The notes: generated by a model from the sequence alone, not told the origin. Positions 26,557 to 36,748 are shown, counted from the stretch's first letter. The stretch is DNA of 64,000 nucleotides from Providencia rettgeri (GCA_900455085.1 UGTZ01000001.1:2076501-2140500); one strand, 5' to 3'. Numbers and translations: made by a program.

Positions 26557-27800
26557 TACGCTTTCTCCGCGCTATTAGGTTTACCTTTGCGGGGCTCTTT
26601 TTTAGCGATGCCTTCAGGGGTAACAACTTCGACTGTTGTGCCATCGGTGAGTTTATCAACACCATCCGTGATGACTTTGGTATTTGCCGCGAGCCCACTT
26701 TCAATAACCACTTGTTGGCTATCTTGCATACCCACGGTTACATTGTGTTTACTGACTTTATTATCATCACTCAGTATCCAAACATAATGGCCTTCATTGC
26801 CCATTTGCAGTGCAGCGGTTGGGATCACCACGGCATTTTGCAGCGTTTCAACTTGCATTTTTACGTTAACAAATTGATTAGGAAAAAGTTTTTCTTCTTC
26901 ATTGGTAAAGCGCGCTTTTATTTTCAGCGTGCCGGTCGCAGCATCAATTTGGTTATCAGTACTGAGTAGCTCACCACTTGCGATTAGCGCGATATTGTTT
27001 CTATCCCAAGCTTCAATCAATACTTTCTCACCAGAGGATTGTGCCTGCTGGATCGCGGGAATATCGCCCTCAGGTAACGCAAAAAGGACATCTGCAGGTT
27101 GAGTTTGCGTGATGACGACAAGAGGAGTTGAGGTTCCGGAAGAGATAAAGTTTCCAACATCCACTTGTTTTAAACCCACGCGTCCTGAGATAGGCGCAGT
27201 AATTTTACTGTAGGTTAATTGCAGTTTGGCATTATCAACAGCCGCTTGGTCGACTTTAATACTGCCTTGCGCCTGTAATACCGCCGCTTTTTGGTTATCT
27301 AACTCTTGTTGCGAAATCACTTTAGTACCAGCAAGCTTTTGATAACGAGCTAAATCTAATTGTGCATTTGCTAATGTTGCTTTGTCTTTTGCCAATTGCC
27401 CCTCTGCTTGTGATAGCTGAACTTCAAATGGGCGAGGGTCAATCTGTGCCAATAAATCTCCCTTATTGACGTATTGCCCTTCGGTAAAATACAGCTGCAT
27501 TAACTGGCCTTCAACACGGCTGGTTACAGTGACAACATTCGCGGCTTGGACTGTGCCTAATCCCGATAAAAAGCGCGGAACGACTTTTTGTTCTGCGACG
27601 GCAAATTGTACAGGGGCTAAAACACGTGGTGGGCGGCCCATTGCACTTCGCTGTGAGTTTGGTTTTGCTACGGCGTCAGTAGATTGTGTATCTGATTGTT
27701 TTTCTTGATGATAAAAATACCAAGAAGCGCCAGCTGCCGCAATAATGGCAATAAGAATGGCAGAGCGAATAAAAGGTTTACGTTGTTTTTGTTTATTCAT
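26556..27800 (-). CDS. mdtA: RND pump periplasmic adaptor MdtA
   Basis: This 414-residue membrane-fusion protein joins MdtBC to the outer-membrane channel. An N-terminal hydrophobic anchor (about 13-28) is followed by the lipoyl-like VTVTSRVEGQLMQLYFTEGQ region, an alpha-hairpin (LSQAEGQLAKDKATLANAQL), and the barrel domain with ITAPISGRVGLKQVDVGNF. E. coli MdtA has 415. It is the first gene of the operon. A sequence at 27916-27933, about 120 bases upstream, partly resembles the BaeR box, so autoregulation through BaeSR is plausible. Confidence 0.94.
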   Translation of the reverse strand: MNKQKQRKPFIRSAILIAIIAAAGASWYFYHQEKQSDTQSTDAVAKPNSQRSAMGRPPRVLAPVQFAVAEQKVVPRFLSGLGTVQAANVVTVTSRVEGQLMQLYFTEGQYVNKGDLLAQIDPRPFEVQLSQAEGQLAKDKATLANAQLDLARYQKLAGTKVISQQELDNQKAAVLQAQGSIKVDQAAVDNAKLQLTYSKITAPISGRVGLKQVDVGNFISSGTSTPLVVITQTQPADVLFALPEGDIPAIQQAQSSGEKVLIEAWDRNNIALIASGELLSTDNQIDAATGTLKIKARFTNEEEKLFPNQFVNVKMQVETLQNAVVIPTAALQMGNEGHYVWILSDDNKVSKHNVTVGMQDSQQVVIESGLAANTKVITDGVDKLTDGTTVEVVTPEGIAKKEPRKGKPNSAEKA

Positions 27801-28015
27801 TTTGGGTAATTCGCTTAACTCAAAAAAGTGGATGAGATCCGTCAGGCTGTATACTAAAAAACTAACAAAAAAGAGTCAGTTAGACATATTAGTAGTTTAA
27901 CGTGATAGGTACAAAGAAAAATGGAGGAAATATGAATAAGTGTCAATTTCTGTACTTGTATGCTGCGGTGTGTGTAAAGGAGGGCGTGGGGGAAATTAAT
28001 TTTTCTCAATAAGAA

Positions 28016-28040
28016 TTGCACCCTAATAAATAGGGTGCAA
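28016..28040 (-). terminator. Hairpin after the MFS transporter gene
   Basis: A 10-bp perfect stem TTGCACCCTA/TAGGGTGCAA (28016-28025 and 28031-28040) with a 5-base loop follows the gene. The leftward T-tract is weak (TTCTTATT). Confidence 0.65.
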
Positions 28041-28046
28041 GAAATG

Positions 28047-29399
28047 TTATAAGCTAGAAGCGTTTAGAACCGCAGATTTTTCGTTTGAGGATTCAGAATT
28101 GACTGTCCAACCCTTCCAAGATAGAGGAATAAAGGCTACAGCAACCGCTAATAATGAGACGCCAGCAACATAATAGGCAGGTGCCATGTGAGACTGCTGC
28201 AACCAAGCACCAGTTAATATTGGTGTTAAACCACCAAAAATTGCATAAGCCACATTGTAAGCGAATGACAGGCCAGAATAGCGAATTTCAGGTGGAAATG
28301 CGCGTGTACTGATAATTGGTGTCGTTGCAATCGCGCCAACAAAGAAGCCCATCAAGCCATAGTTAAAAATCAATGTACTCGCCGCAATATCACTGGATAA
28401 TGACGAATAGAAGTAAATTGCCGTTACGGCCAATCCACCCCAGGATAAAGTCATTGAGGTACGTGTTCCTGTTTTATCACCTAACCAACCCCAGAAGATA
28501 CAGCCTAATGTTAAGGTTAATGTTGCGGCACAGTTAGCTTGCAATGCAATATTTCGGTCAATGTTATAGATCCCTTTTAACACCACATCTGGCGTCATCA
28601 AAATAGTGACAACGATAGCGGTTGATAATGACCACGTCAGTGCTGCCGTGATCATACAGGCTTGCTTATGAGATTTAATCACAGTTTTGACGGGTAATTC
28701 TTGTGACAAAGCTTTTTTAGCGGCCAGTTCTTTGAATATTGGGGTTTCTTGTAAAAAACGGCGTAAATACACAGAAATAAACCCAAAAATACCACCAAGA
28801 ATAAATGGAATACGCCATGCGAAATCATGAATTTCAGTTGTGGTATAAGAGCGTTCAATAATAATAGCGACGATAGAGCCTAATAAAATACCGCCAGTGA
28901 TCCCAGAAGTCAGTGTACCAACACCTAAGCCATAGCGTTGCTTTGGTGTATGCTCTGCAATAAATACCCATGCTCCTGGCATTTCACCACCAATCGCGGC
29001 ACCTTGCATAATACGCATTAACAGCAGCAGTAATGGGGCTGCAGCACCAATGGTTTCAAAAGTCGGTAAAAAACCAATCACAAATGTTGGGAATGCCATT
29101 AAGAAAATACTTAAGGTAAACATTTTCTTGCGGCCAATTTTATCTCCAAAGTGAGCCATAATAATGCCACCAAGAGGACGAGCAAGATAACCTGCTGCAA
29201 ATAGGCCCAGTGTTGCCATTAGCGCGAGAAATTCGTTATCCCCTGGAAAAAATAGTTGGGAAATAATTTTTGCGTAAAAAACAAAGATAACGAAGTCGTA
29301 AAACTCAAGGGTACCCCCTAAAGAGGATAAGCCTAATGTTTTATAGTCTTCTTTGCCCAAAGGCCTCGCAGAGGGCTGGCTGGCTGTTTGCGGTGTCAT
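28047..29399 (-). CDS. MHS-type MFS transporter
   Basis: This 450-residue inner-membrane transporter belongs to the metabolite:proton symporter branch of the major facilitator superfamily (relatives: ProP, ShiA, KgtP). Seen are the N-terminal SSLGGTLEFYDFVIFVF, the loop motif ARPLGGIIMAHFGDKIGRKK, MRIMQGAAIGGEMPGAWVFIAEH around residues 127-150, and about twelve membrane helices. The middle loop (RRFLQETPIFKELAAKKALS) is typical. The substrate is not predictable from motifs. It is monocistronic, with a long AT-rich upstream region. Confidence 0.86.
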   Translation of the reverse strand: MTPQTASQPSARPLGKEDYKTLGLSSLGGTLEFYDFVIFVFYAKIISQLFFPGDNEFLALMATLGLFAAGYLARPLGGIIMAHFGDKIGRKKMFTLSIFLMAFPTFVIGFLPTFETIGAAAPLLLLLMRIMQGAAIGGEMPGAWVFIAEHTPKQRYGLGVGTLTSGITGGILLGSIVAIIIERSYTTTEIHDFAWRIPFILGGIFGFISVYLRRFLQETPIFKELAAKKALSQELPVKTVIKSHKQACMITAALTWSLSTAIVVTILMTPDVVLKGIYNIDRNIALQANCAATLTLTLGCIFWGWLGDKTGTRTSMTLSWGGLAVTAIYFYSSLSSDIAASTLIFNYGLMGFFVGAIATTPIISTRAFPPEIRYSGLSFAYNVAYAIFGGLTPILTGAWLQQSHMAPAYYVAGVSLLAVAVAFIPLSWKGWTVNSESSNEKSAVLNASSL

Positions 29400-29983
29400 T
29401 ATAGTTTCCTTCTAACTACCTGAAATACTAAATTGCATAAATTCAAAATAATAAGCATTGGCTCATAATAATGAGCTAATCATTTTTATTGGTGCAGATA
29501 AGAGGTATAAAACGTTGGATGGGTATAACTTAGTTTAATACACAGTATCTTTTTTGCATGCGTATATTTATAGCAGGAAATTCTATATTCTGTAAACCTC
29601 AACCCTAAAAACAAGAATAACATTCCAATTAGTTTTGTTTATCTGGATTATTGATTTGGTGTGATGATAAATAACCTTATATGATGTTAATAATATGAAT
29701 TTTGCAGAATATCGTATATTTAAATTAGTCAGTTACAGTGTTAATTATATTTAATTTAATAAATTCTTCCTTAAATATAGTAAACAAATATTACCTAATT
29801 ATTTTTCGCTATAATTAACTTTATTAATCTCGATAAACTAAATAACTATAAAAGCATTTAACTAATAGATAAATAATAAGCTTACTTGCGAAATCTTGGG
29901 ATTTTGATGGGATTTTGTTAGCGCAGGGAGTGTTTTGTAAAATGCACACGCCCACCAAGAAACAGGACGCGTGCAAAGTAAAT
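29400..29983. other. AT-rich spacer between mgtE and the MFS gene
   Basis: About 580 bases hold the promoter region of the leftward MFS gene and the mgtE terminator. No convincing open frame or other structure was seen. Confidence 0.55.
29943..29975 (-). terminator. Probable terminator of mgtE
   Basis: Leftward, TGCACGCG (29968-29975) pairs with CGTGTGCA (29943-29950), including one wobble pair, across a 17-base loop; TTTTAC follows. Confidence 0.5.
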
Positions 29984-31444
29984 TTAAACGAGGAATAGCG
30001 TGGCTAAGCCAAGGAAAATAAAGAACCCACCTGTATCGGTGATAGCGGTAATCATCACGCTAGAGCCGATAGCAGGGTCTTTGCCCATTTTCAGCATAAT
30101 GAGTGGAATAAGCACCCCCATAATCGCTGCCATCAGTAGGTTCAAAATCATCGCTAATGTCATTACTGCGCCCATAGCGATATCGCCATACAGGAAATAG
30201 GTAACGACACCCATAATTCCGCCCCAAACAACGCCATTAATAAAGGCGACGCCAAGCTCCCTTAACATTAAGAAAGAGAAACTATTATTTTGTATCTGGT
30301 GCAGGGCAATGGCACGAACAATCATGGTGATGGTTTGGTTTCCCGTATTTCCCCCAATTCCTGCTACAATTGGCATTAATGTGGCTAACGCGACTAATTG
30401 GGAAATGGTATCTTCAAAGACGCCAATAACACGAGAAGCGACAAAAGCGGTACATAGGTTAATGGCTAACCATGTCCAACGGGTTTTAACGGCTTGGCCA
30501 ACAGGGGCGAAAACGTCTTCTTCAGGGCTTAACCCCCCCATACGACGAATACTGTTATCGTTTTCTTCACTGATGTTATCAACGATATCTTCAACCGTCA
30601 GGCGGCCCATCAGAAGGCCGCTGTTATCAACAACCGCAGCAGAGATTAAGTCATAACGTTCGAACGCACTAGCGGCGTCTTCGCATTTTTCATCGGGCAA
30701 GAAGGTCACAGTGTCAGTTTTCATGACATCGGCCACTATTTTTTCAGGGGATTGCGTCAAAATAGTGGTTAGTGGTAATTCACCTTGCAGATAATTATTG
30801 TTATCGACAACAAAAATTTTATCGGTGGCTTCTGGGATCTTGCCTCGTTGGCGTAAATAACGTTGAACCGTTTTTAGCGTCACATTTGGGCGTACGGTGA
30901 CGAATTCAAAATCCATCATTTGCCCGACGCTATCTTTCGCATATTGTAAAACTTCGCGAATGCGGCTACGTAGGCTAGGTTCTAAATAGGTGAGGAGCCG
31001 GCGCATGGTGTCACGAGGTAAATGCTCAGCAATATAAGCTTGTTCGTCAACATGCAAATTAGCAACGGCGCGAAGCAGTTCTCTGTCAGACATATCCTTA
31101 ATTAGGCTATCCCAAACAGATACGGAGGCCTCAACTAAGACTTCACCACGTTCGTTATTATCAACAAGACGCCATAACGCGAGACGCTCATCATAAGGGA
31201 GCATTTCTAAGATATCGGCGATATCCGCAGTGTGTAAATCAAGTAGCAATTCTTTTACAAGACTAATTTTTTCACTAATTGCTTTGTCATCAATACTGAC
31301 GTGTTGATCATTTTCAACAAGCGCATGGACGAACTCTTCGTCATCTAAAAATAGCGTCAGGATTTGCTGGCGAATATGTGCCAGTTTTTGAGAGTGCGGG
31401 TTGACTGTTGGCACCGCATCGATTGAAAAAGCAGGTTGTGACAT
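29984..31444 (-). CDS. mgtE: Magnesium transporter MgtE
   Basis: This 486-residue protein is a dimeric inner-membrane magnesium channel gated by cytoplasmic magnesium. Domains in order are a helical N domain with HTADIADILEMLPYDERLALWRL, two CBS domains (about 170-290; DVMKTDTVTFLPDE, VEDIVDNISEEND), and a five-helix membrane domain with the family signature PIVAGIGGNTGNQT and the pore-region ITAITDTGGFF. The length is standard. The 5' leader (31445-31510) has two small hairpins, AGCGC-A4-GCGCT at 31466-31479 and TTCGTC/GACGAA at 31489-31508. No M-box riboswitch was recognised. Confidence 0.93.
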   Translation of the reverse strand: MSQPAFSIDAVPTVNPHSQKLAHIRQQILTLFLDDEEFVHALVENDQHVSIDDKAISEKISLVKELLLDLHTADIADILEMLPYDERLALWRLVDNNERGEVLVEASVSVWDSLIKDMSDRELLRAVANLHVDEQAYIAEHLPRDTMRRLLTYLEPSLRSRIREVLQYAKDSVGQMMDFEFVTVRPNVTLKTVQRYLRQRGKIPEATDKIFVVDNNNYLQGELPLTTILTQSPEKIVADVMKTDTVTFLPDEKCEDAASAFERYDLISAAVVDNSGLLMGRLTVEDIVDNISEENDNSIRRMGGLSPEEDVFAPVGQAVKTRWTWLAINLCTAFVASRVIGVFEDTISQLVALATLMPIVAGIGGNTGNQTITMIVRAIALHQIQNNSFSFLMLRELGVAFINGVVWGGIMGVVTYFLYGDIAMGAVMTLAMILNLLMAAIMGVLIPLIMLKMGKDPAIGSSVMITAITDTGGFFIFLGLATLFLV

Positions 31445-31630
31445 TTTAATCCTTAAAGCAATAGCAGCGCAAAAGCGCTTTTTATGAATTCGTCTGCGAG
31501 CGGACGAAATTTATTATCATTATTGTCGCCTATTTAAATAATATATCAAATAGTTGAGTCAAATAAGCGGTGATTTCAAAGTCATCAGTGATGAAGAATA
31601 AGCATAAATCACTACAATAATGGCCGCAAA

Positions 31631-33160
31631 TCACTCATTTTCTGCACAAATAGTTAACGACCAACCGGGGACATCTTCCCAATAGCCACTTTCTTTTTCT
31701 AAATCCAATATCATCAATGTATTTTGCACGAGATATTCAGATGGTAAATAGAGAGTCCAGTGCCCATCATCCGTTTCTATCCGTAACGAAGAGGGGATTG
31801 TGGTAGATTGGCGTTGATTATTTAACAAAATGGCTAGCCGCAAAATTTGAATAAGCGGCATAAATTGTTTTCTTTTAAATAAATTAAATTTAGGGATATC
31901 GTCATACTTAATAGCCCTACGATGATTACGTACTAATGTTGCCAGTAATAGTTGCTGTTCTTGGTTGAAGCCCGGTAAGTTGGTATTTTGCAAAATATAA
32001 GCAGAATGGCGGTGCATACCACTATGATTAATACTTAACCCAACCTCATGGAGCATAACTGCCCATATTAAAATGGATTCCAGTTGTGGGTTAAGTTGCT
32101 TGGGGTTTTGTTGTCCCCACTGGAAATAGAGTTCTTCCATGGTTTTTAATACGCGTTTAGCTTGCTCTCTATCGATATTATAATGCTCAGCAAGGCTTAA
32201 AGCAGTACGCTGGCGGATATCTTGGTGGCGGAAACGGCCTTCCATTTCATATAAAACACCTTCACGCAATGCACCGTCAGATAAACGTAACTCTTTAATT
32301 TCTAATGAATCAAATACGGCAAGTAAAATCGCTAAGCCAGGAACAAATACGTGTTTACGTTCATTCGATAGGCCTAATATATTCAGGGTGCTAAATGACT
32401 TATATTTCAACGCCATTTGCTTGATTTCGATAAGACGTTCCCGTGTAATAATACCGTCTTTATAGCCTAATTCTTGTATCACACTATGGGCAGCTTTGAT
32501 GGTGCCCGAGGCGCCCATCGCAACGTCCCAAGTTTGTTTCTTAAATAAAATCGCGGTGCTTTCTAATTTTAAGCAAGCCCCTAGGTAGGCTCGATTGAAA
32601 TATTCAGGGGTAATTTCTTCATTTGGAAAGTAAGTACGGGCAAAGCTAACACAGCCCATACGGCGGCTTTCAATCAAAAGCGGCTCAAATTTTTCACCAA
32701 TAACTAACTCTGTCGAACCACCACCGATATCGAGTACTAATTTACGGCCTTTTTCGGGTTGAGTGTGCTCAACGCCCATAAAAATTAACCGTGCCTCTTC
32801 TTGACCTGAAATGATTTCAATAGGGTAAGGCATGATTTCTTTAGCGCGCTGCAAAAACAGTTTTACATTCGTTGCTACACGTAATGAATGAGTGCCAACA
32901 ATGCATACGTTTTCAGGGGGAAAGCCTTGTAACCGTTCGGCAAACAACGCGAGGCAGGCAAGCCCACGTTCCATGGCTTCTTCACTTAATTCATTGGTAT
33001 CACTTAGACCATCAGCTAGGTGAACACGTTTTTTTAACCGTGTGAGAACTTGCAATGCACCATTAACAATGCGAGCAATGACCATGTGAAAACTGTTTGA
33101 GCCTAAATCTATAGCCGCAATTTCTTGTGGTCTCGGTGTTGAGGCGTTGGTTATTGGCAT
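31631..33160 (-). CDS. ppx: Exopolyphosphatase Ppx
   Basis: This 509-residue enzyme removes terminal phosphate from polyphosphate and may also hydrolyse pppGpp; E. coli Ppx has 513. The actin-like fold motifs are AAIDLGSNSFHMVIARI at the N-terminus, SGQEEARLIFMGVEH and VLDIGGGSTELVIG. The C-terminal half is the HD-like helical domain (HSGMHRHSAYILQN). The start is four bases after the ppk stop, so the two form one operon of opposing enzymes. Confidence 0.95.
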   Translation of the reverse strand: MPITNASTPRPQEIAAIDLGSNSFHMVIARIVNGALQVLTRLKKRVHLADGLSDTNELSEEAMERGLACLALFAERLQGFPPENVCIVGTHSLRVATNVKLFLQRAKEIMPYPIEIISGQEEARLIFMGVEHTQPEKGRKLVLDIGGGSTELVIGEKFEPLLIESRRMGCVSFARTYFPNEEITPEYFNRAYLGACLKLESTAILFKKQTWDVAMGASGTIKAAHSVIQELGYKDGIITRERLIEIKQMALKYKSFSTLNILGLSNERKHVFVPGLAILLAVFDSLEIKELRLSDGALREGVLYEMEGRFRHQDIRQRTALSLAEHYNIDREQAKRVLKTMEELYFQWGQQNPKQLNPQLESILIWAVMLHEVGLSINHSGMHRHSAYILQNTNLPGFNQEQQLLLATLVRNHRRAIKYDDIPKFNLFKRKQFMPLIQILRLAILLNNQRQSTTIPSSLRIETDDGHWTLYLPSEYLVQNTLMILDLEKESGYWEDVPGWSLTICAENE

Positions 33161-33164
33161 ATTT

Positions 33165-35234
33165 TTAAGCTCTTGTATCCGGTGTTTCGATTGATTTTAA
33201 ATAATCATACACAGCAAGCTGGGCCTGAATTTTACGTTTATTTCCGCGGGGAACATAATGATTACTTAAATCTTTGTCAACATAACGTGCTTTAACAGTA
33301 TCGCTAAATTGCAACTCTAAAATATCCAATACCCGTTGTTTTAAATGCGGGTCGACTAAGCTAACGGCGACTTCAATGCGGTAATCAATGTTGCGGGTCA
33401 TCCAGTCAGCAGAAGAAATAAAGACTTTTTCGTCCCCCGCATTGGTGAAAACATAAACACGGTCATGTTCAAGAAAGCGGTCAACAATACTGGTTACCTG
33501 AATATTTTCACTGTAGCCGACTTGGCCGGCGACTAAAGAGCACATCCCTCTGACTAATAAACGAATTTTGACACCTGCATTGGAGGCATCGTACAGTTTG
33601 TCAGTCAATTCTTTGTCGACTAAGTTGTTAATTTTTAATGTAATGCCACTGGGCCGTTCAGCGAGCGCATTTTCGATTTCTTGGTCAATTAAGGCCATCA
33701 AACGAATACGTGTATTTTGTGGTGACACCATTAGATTATCGAAAGTCACTGGGCGATAAGGATTTTCAATAAAACTAAATACCCGACGAACTTCGTTGGT
33801 GATCAGTTCATTTGCAGTGAGTAGGGAGTAATCAGTATAAAGCCGAGCGGTTTTTTCGTTAAAATTTCCCGTACCGATATGGGCATAACGCACGATTTGG
33901 CCTTCTTCCATGCGTGAGATAATAAATAATTTTGCATGGATTTTAAGCCCGGGCGCGGAGAAAATAACATGCACGCCCGCTTCAGTTAATCGTTTTGCCC
34001 AATGAATATTAGCGGCCTCATCAAATCGTGCTTGTAACTCAACGACCACTGTGACTTTTTTTCCATTATGAGCGGCATGAATGACAGAATCGATAATGCG
34101 TGAGTCTTTCGCGACACGGTAAATATTAATTTTAATCGATAATACATTCGGGTCAAAAGACGCTTGGCGCAATAATTCTAAAGTATGTTCAAAGGTATAG
34201 TAGGGATAATATAACAGTACATCGCGCTCGCGAATGGCATCGAAACCGTTACGGAAGTTATCAAACCAGCGGTGACGCAGCCTTGGTAATGGCTTGTTTA
34301 ATAGGTTTTTATTTCCTTCATTAGGGAAATTAATAAAGTCTTTAAAATTGTGGTAGCGGCCACCGGCAATCACGGAGTCATCGCTGGATAGCCCCAGTTT
34401 TTCACGTAAAAGAGCAACCATTTCGTCAGGCATATCACGCTGATAGACAAAACGGACGGGTTCTGCGGTTAAACGTTGTTTTAATGTAGATGACATTATT
34501 TCGAGCAAGCTCGATTCCATCTCTGTTGCGATGTCGTACTCTGCATCACGCGTCATTTTCATCGAATAGGCATTGAGCTTATCGTAATCAAAAAAACCTT
34601 TGAAAATTTCATCGAGCGTATAGCGAAGGATATTATCAATTAGGATCATTGACTTGCGACGCTTTGGCATTTCTGGAGGCAGGTTAACAAATCGCGGGAC
34701 TTTATCGGATGGAATTTCCAATAGTGCATATTGAGTCTGATTGCCATTGATGATTTCAACTGCAAGATAAGTGTAGTCATCTTTTAGAAATTCAACGAGA
34801 TTGGTATCAGGATTAATTAATATTGGCGTAATATGCTGGCGCAGATTCTGGCGGAAATACTGACGTAACCATATCTGTTGGCGAGGCGAAATTTGACGTT
34901 CGTTAATCAAGAATATTTGATTGCGCGCCATTTCCAATAATAAGTCATTATAGAGAATGTCGAATTCTTGTTCTTGTTTGGCAACTCTTGACTGAATTCT
35001 CTTTAACAAGTGGCGAGCACCGCTTGCCGAGCCGCGTTCTTCATTAATTAAAATACGGCGTTTAACGTCGGCGAAGCGGACTTTATAAAACTCGTCTAGA
35101 TTATTGGAATAAATTCCCAAAAAACGCATTCGCTCAATAAGAGGGTTACGCTTGTCGGCTGCTTCTTGTAAAACACGCTCGTTAAAAGACAGCCAGCTTA
35201 ACTCTTTTTCATGATAGAGACGTTCTTGGGACAT
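33165..35234 (-). CDS. ppk: Polyphosphate kinase Ppk
   Basis: This 689-residue membrane-associated enzyme reversibly makes polyphosphate from ATP; E. coli Ppk has 688. It starts ERLYHEKELSWLSFNERVLQEA. The autophosphorylated histidine lies in APGLKIHAKLFIISR, a PLD-like motif. The second PLD-like repeat is near FLEHDRVYVFTNAGDEKVFISSADW. It is the first gene of ppk-ppx. Confidence 0.96.
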   Translation of the reverse strand: MSQERLYHEKELSWLSFNERVLQEAADKRNPLIERMRFLGIYSNNLDEFYKVRFADVKRRILINEERGSASGARHLLKRIQSRVAKQEQEFDILYNDLLLEMARNQIFLINERQISPRQQIWLRQYFRQNLRQHITPILINPDTNLVEFLKDDYTYLAVEIINGNQTQYALLEIPSDKVPRFVNLPPEMPKRRKSMILIDNILRYTLDEIFKGFFDYDKLNAYSMKMTRDAEYDIATEMESSLLEIMSSTLKQRLTAEPVRFVYQRDMPDEMVALLREKLGLSSDDSVIAGGRYHNFKDFINFPNEGNKNLLNKPLPRLRHRWFDNFRNGFDAIRERDVLLYYPYYTFEHTLELLRQASFDPNVLSIKINIYRVAKDSRIIDSVIHAAHNGKKVTVVVELQARFDEAANIHWAKRLTEAGVHVIFSAPGLKIHAKLFIISRMEEGQIVRYAHIGTGNFNEKTARLYTDYSLLTANELITNEVRRVFSFIENPYRPVTFDNLMVSPQNTRIRLMALIDQEIENALAERPSGITLKINNLVDKELTDKLYDASNAGVKIRLLVRGMCSLVAGQVGYSENIQVTSIVDRFLEHDRVYVFTNAGDEKVFISSADWMTRNIDYRIEVAVSLVDPHLKQRVLDILELQFSDTVKARYVDKDLSNHYVPRGNKRKIQAQLAVYDYLKSIETPDTRA

Positions 35235-35288
35235 TCTAACTCCGTATTAGACTCTTGTTACTTTATGGCTATGATACCAGTCAGTTAG

Positions 35289-35876
35289 CTAAATGTGTTG
35301 TTTAATTGCTTTATCTTGGGTAATAACACTTTCTGGATTAGCAGATTGTTGCTTCATCGTAAAATATTGTTGCTGAAAAATACACATACGGATAGCGGTG
35401 TGATAGCGACCATTGACAAAGAATTCGTCGATCAGTTCGCCTTCAGTATGGAAGCCTAGTTTATTATAAATATGGATAGCTTTAACATTTTCTTTATCAA
35501 CAATAAGATAAAGTTTATATAAGTTTAGTACGGAAAACGCGTAGTCCATTGCTAATTTCGCAGCGCGACTCGCATAGCCATGGCCTTGATGGCTCGGTGC
35601 AATGATAATTTGAAACTCAGAGCGTCGGTGAACATAATCAATTTCTACCAATTCGACTAAGCCAACTTTCTCACTGTCATTTTCAACGATAAAGCGGCGT
35701 TCAGACTGGTCATGAATATGTTTATCGTAAAGATCGCTTAATTCAACGAAAGCTTCATAAGGTTCTTCAAACCAATAACGCATAACACTGGCATTGTTAT
35801 CAAGCTGGTGAATAAATGCTAAATCTTCACGTTCAAGTGGGCGCAACCTAAACGGATGAACTTGCCCGGTTGTCAT
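35289..35876 (-). CDS. speG: Spermidine N1-acetyltransferase SpeG
   Basis: This 195-residue GNAT-family enzyme acetylates spermidine and spermine to relieve polyamine toxicity; E. coli SpeG has 186. The N-terminal half is nearly unchanged (LRPLERED, QLDNNASVMRYWFEEPYEAF, DQSERRF). The acetyl-CoA loop is seen as APSHQGHGYASRAAKLAMDY and the substrate part as NLYKLYLIVDKENVKAIHIY. The C-terminal about 15 residues are longer and not conserved. It lies just upstream of ppk but is separated by about 54 bases. Confidence 0.95.
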   Translation of the reverse strand: MTTGQVHPFRLRPLEREDLAFIHQLDNNASVMRYWFEEPYEAFVELSDLYDKHIHDQSERRFIVENDSEKVGLVELVEIDYVHRRSEFQIIIAPSHQGHGYASRAAKLAMDYAFSVLNLYKLYLIVDKENVKAIHIYNKLGFHTEGELIDEFFVNGRYHTAIRMCIFQQQYFTMKQQSANPESVITQDKAIKQHI

Positions 35877-36062
35877 AAAAATACCTCTATTTAGTTAGGA
35901 AAATGGTTTTGTTCTTCGAGTATAAGGATAACATTTATTTGCGATAAAATAATGACACAGCACAGAGAGATTATCACCTTGTTGAAAAATAATTCATTTT
36001 ACCCAACGCTAATGTTTTTATGTAATAGCTTGCGATCGTGTTTTTATGTGAATGCGAAGAAA

Positions 36063-36082
36063 AAGGGTGGATACCCACCCTT
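36063..36082 (-). terminator. Intrinsic terminator of purMN
   Basis: An 8-bp stem AAGGGTGG/CCACCCTT (36063-36070 and 36075-36082) is followed leftward by TTT-rich DNA, just past the purN stop. Confidence 0.8.
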
Positions 36083-36109
36083 GAAATGACGTGTTGCTCA
36101 TCACGAATA

Positions 36110-36748
36110 TTATTCGTTAGCGTAACCTTGTTGCGGTAAAATTCGGTTATCTAACACAGCGTTACCTTTTTGCATTGTTAATCGGCCACTAATGAACCAC
36201 TCAACAACTAATGGGTAAATCGTATGTTCTTGGGCTTTTACCCGCTCGATAATATCGTCTTCGTTATCCTGTTCAAAGATAGGCACTTTAGCTTGCAAAA
36301 TAACTGGCCCGCCATCCAGTTCTTCGGTAACGAAATGAACGGATGTGCCATGTTCTTTATCCCCATTTTCTAGCGCTTTACGATGCGTGTGTAAACCGGG
36401 GTATTTCGGTAACAAAGAAGGATGGATATTGAGTAATTTACCCGCAAAGTGGTTGACGAATTGGGCTGATAAGATACGCATAAAACCCGCTAATACGACT
36501 AAATCAGGCTGATATTGGTCGACTTGTGCGAGTAATGCAGCATCATATGCTTGGCGGTCAGTATACTGTTTGGCATCTAAAAAACAGGCTGGTATTCCAG
36601 CCTGTTGTGCCCGAACAAGCCCATAAGCATTGGCTTGGTTGCTAATGACAGCAACAATGTGAGCGCCAATTGCCCCAGTGCGGCAGCTATCAATTAATGA
36701 TTGCAAATTACTACCGCTGCCAGAAATGAGGACAACAATTTTTTTCAT
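36110..36748 (-). CDS. purN: Phosphoribosylglycinamide formyltransferase PurN
   Basis: This 212-residue cytoplasmic enzyme transfers formyl from 10-formyl-THF to GAR in purine synthesis; E. coli PurN has 212. Seen are VLISGSGSNLQSLID, the catalytic NIHPSLLPKYPGLHTHRKAL and the aspartate loop HFVTEELDGGPVI. Its ATG overlaps the purM stop by one base, so the two are translated in series. It is under the same PurR-type operator upstream of purM. Confidence 0.96.
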   Translation of the reverse strand: MKKIVVLISGSGSNLQSLIDSCRTGAIGAHIVAVISNQANAYGLVRAQQAGIPACFLDAKQYTDRQAYDAALLAQVDQYQPDLVVLAGFMRILSAQFVNHFAGKLLNIHPSLLPKYPGLHTHRKALENGDKEHGTSVHFVTEELDGGPVILQAKVPIFEQDNEDDIIERVKAQEHTIYPLVVEWFISGRLTMQKGNAVLDNRILPQQGYANE

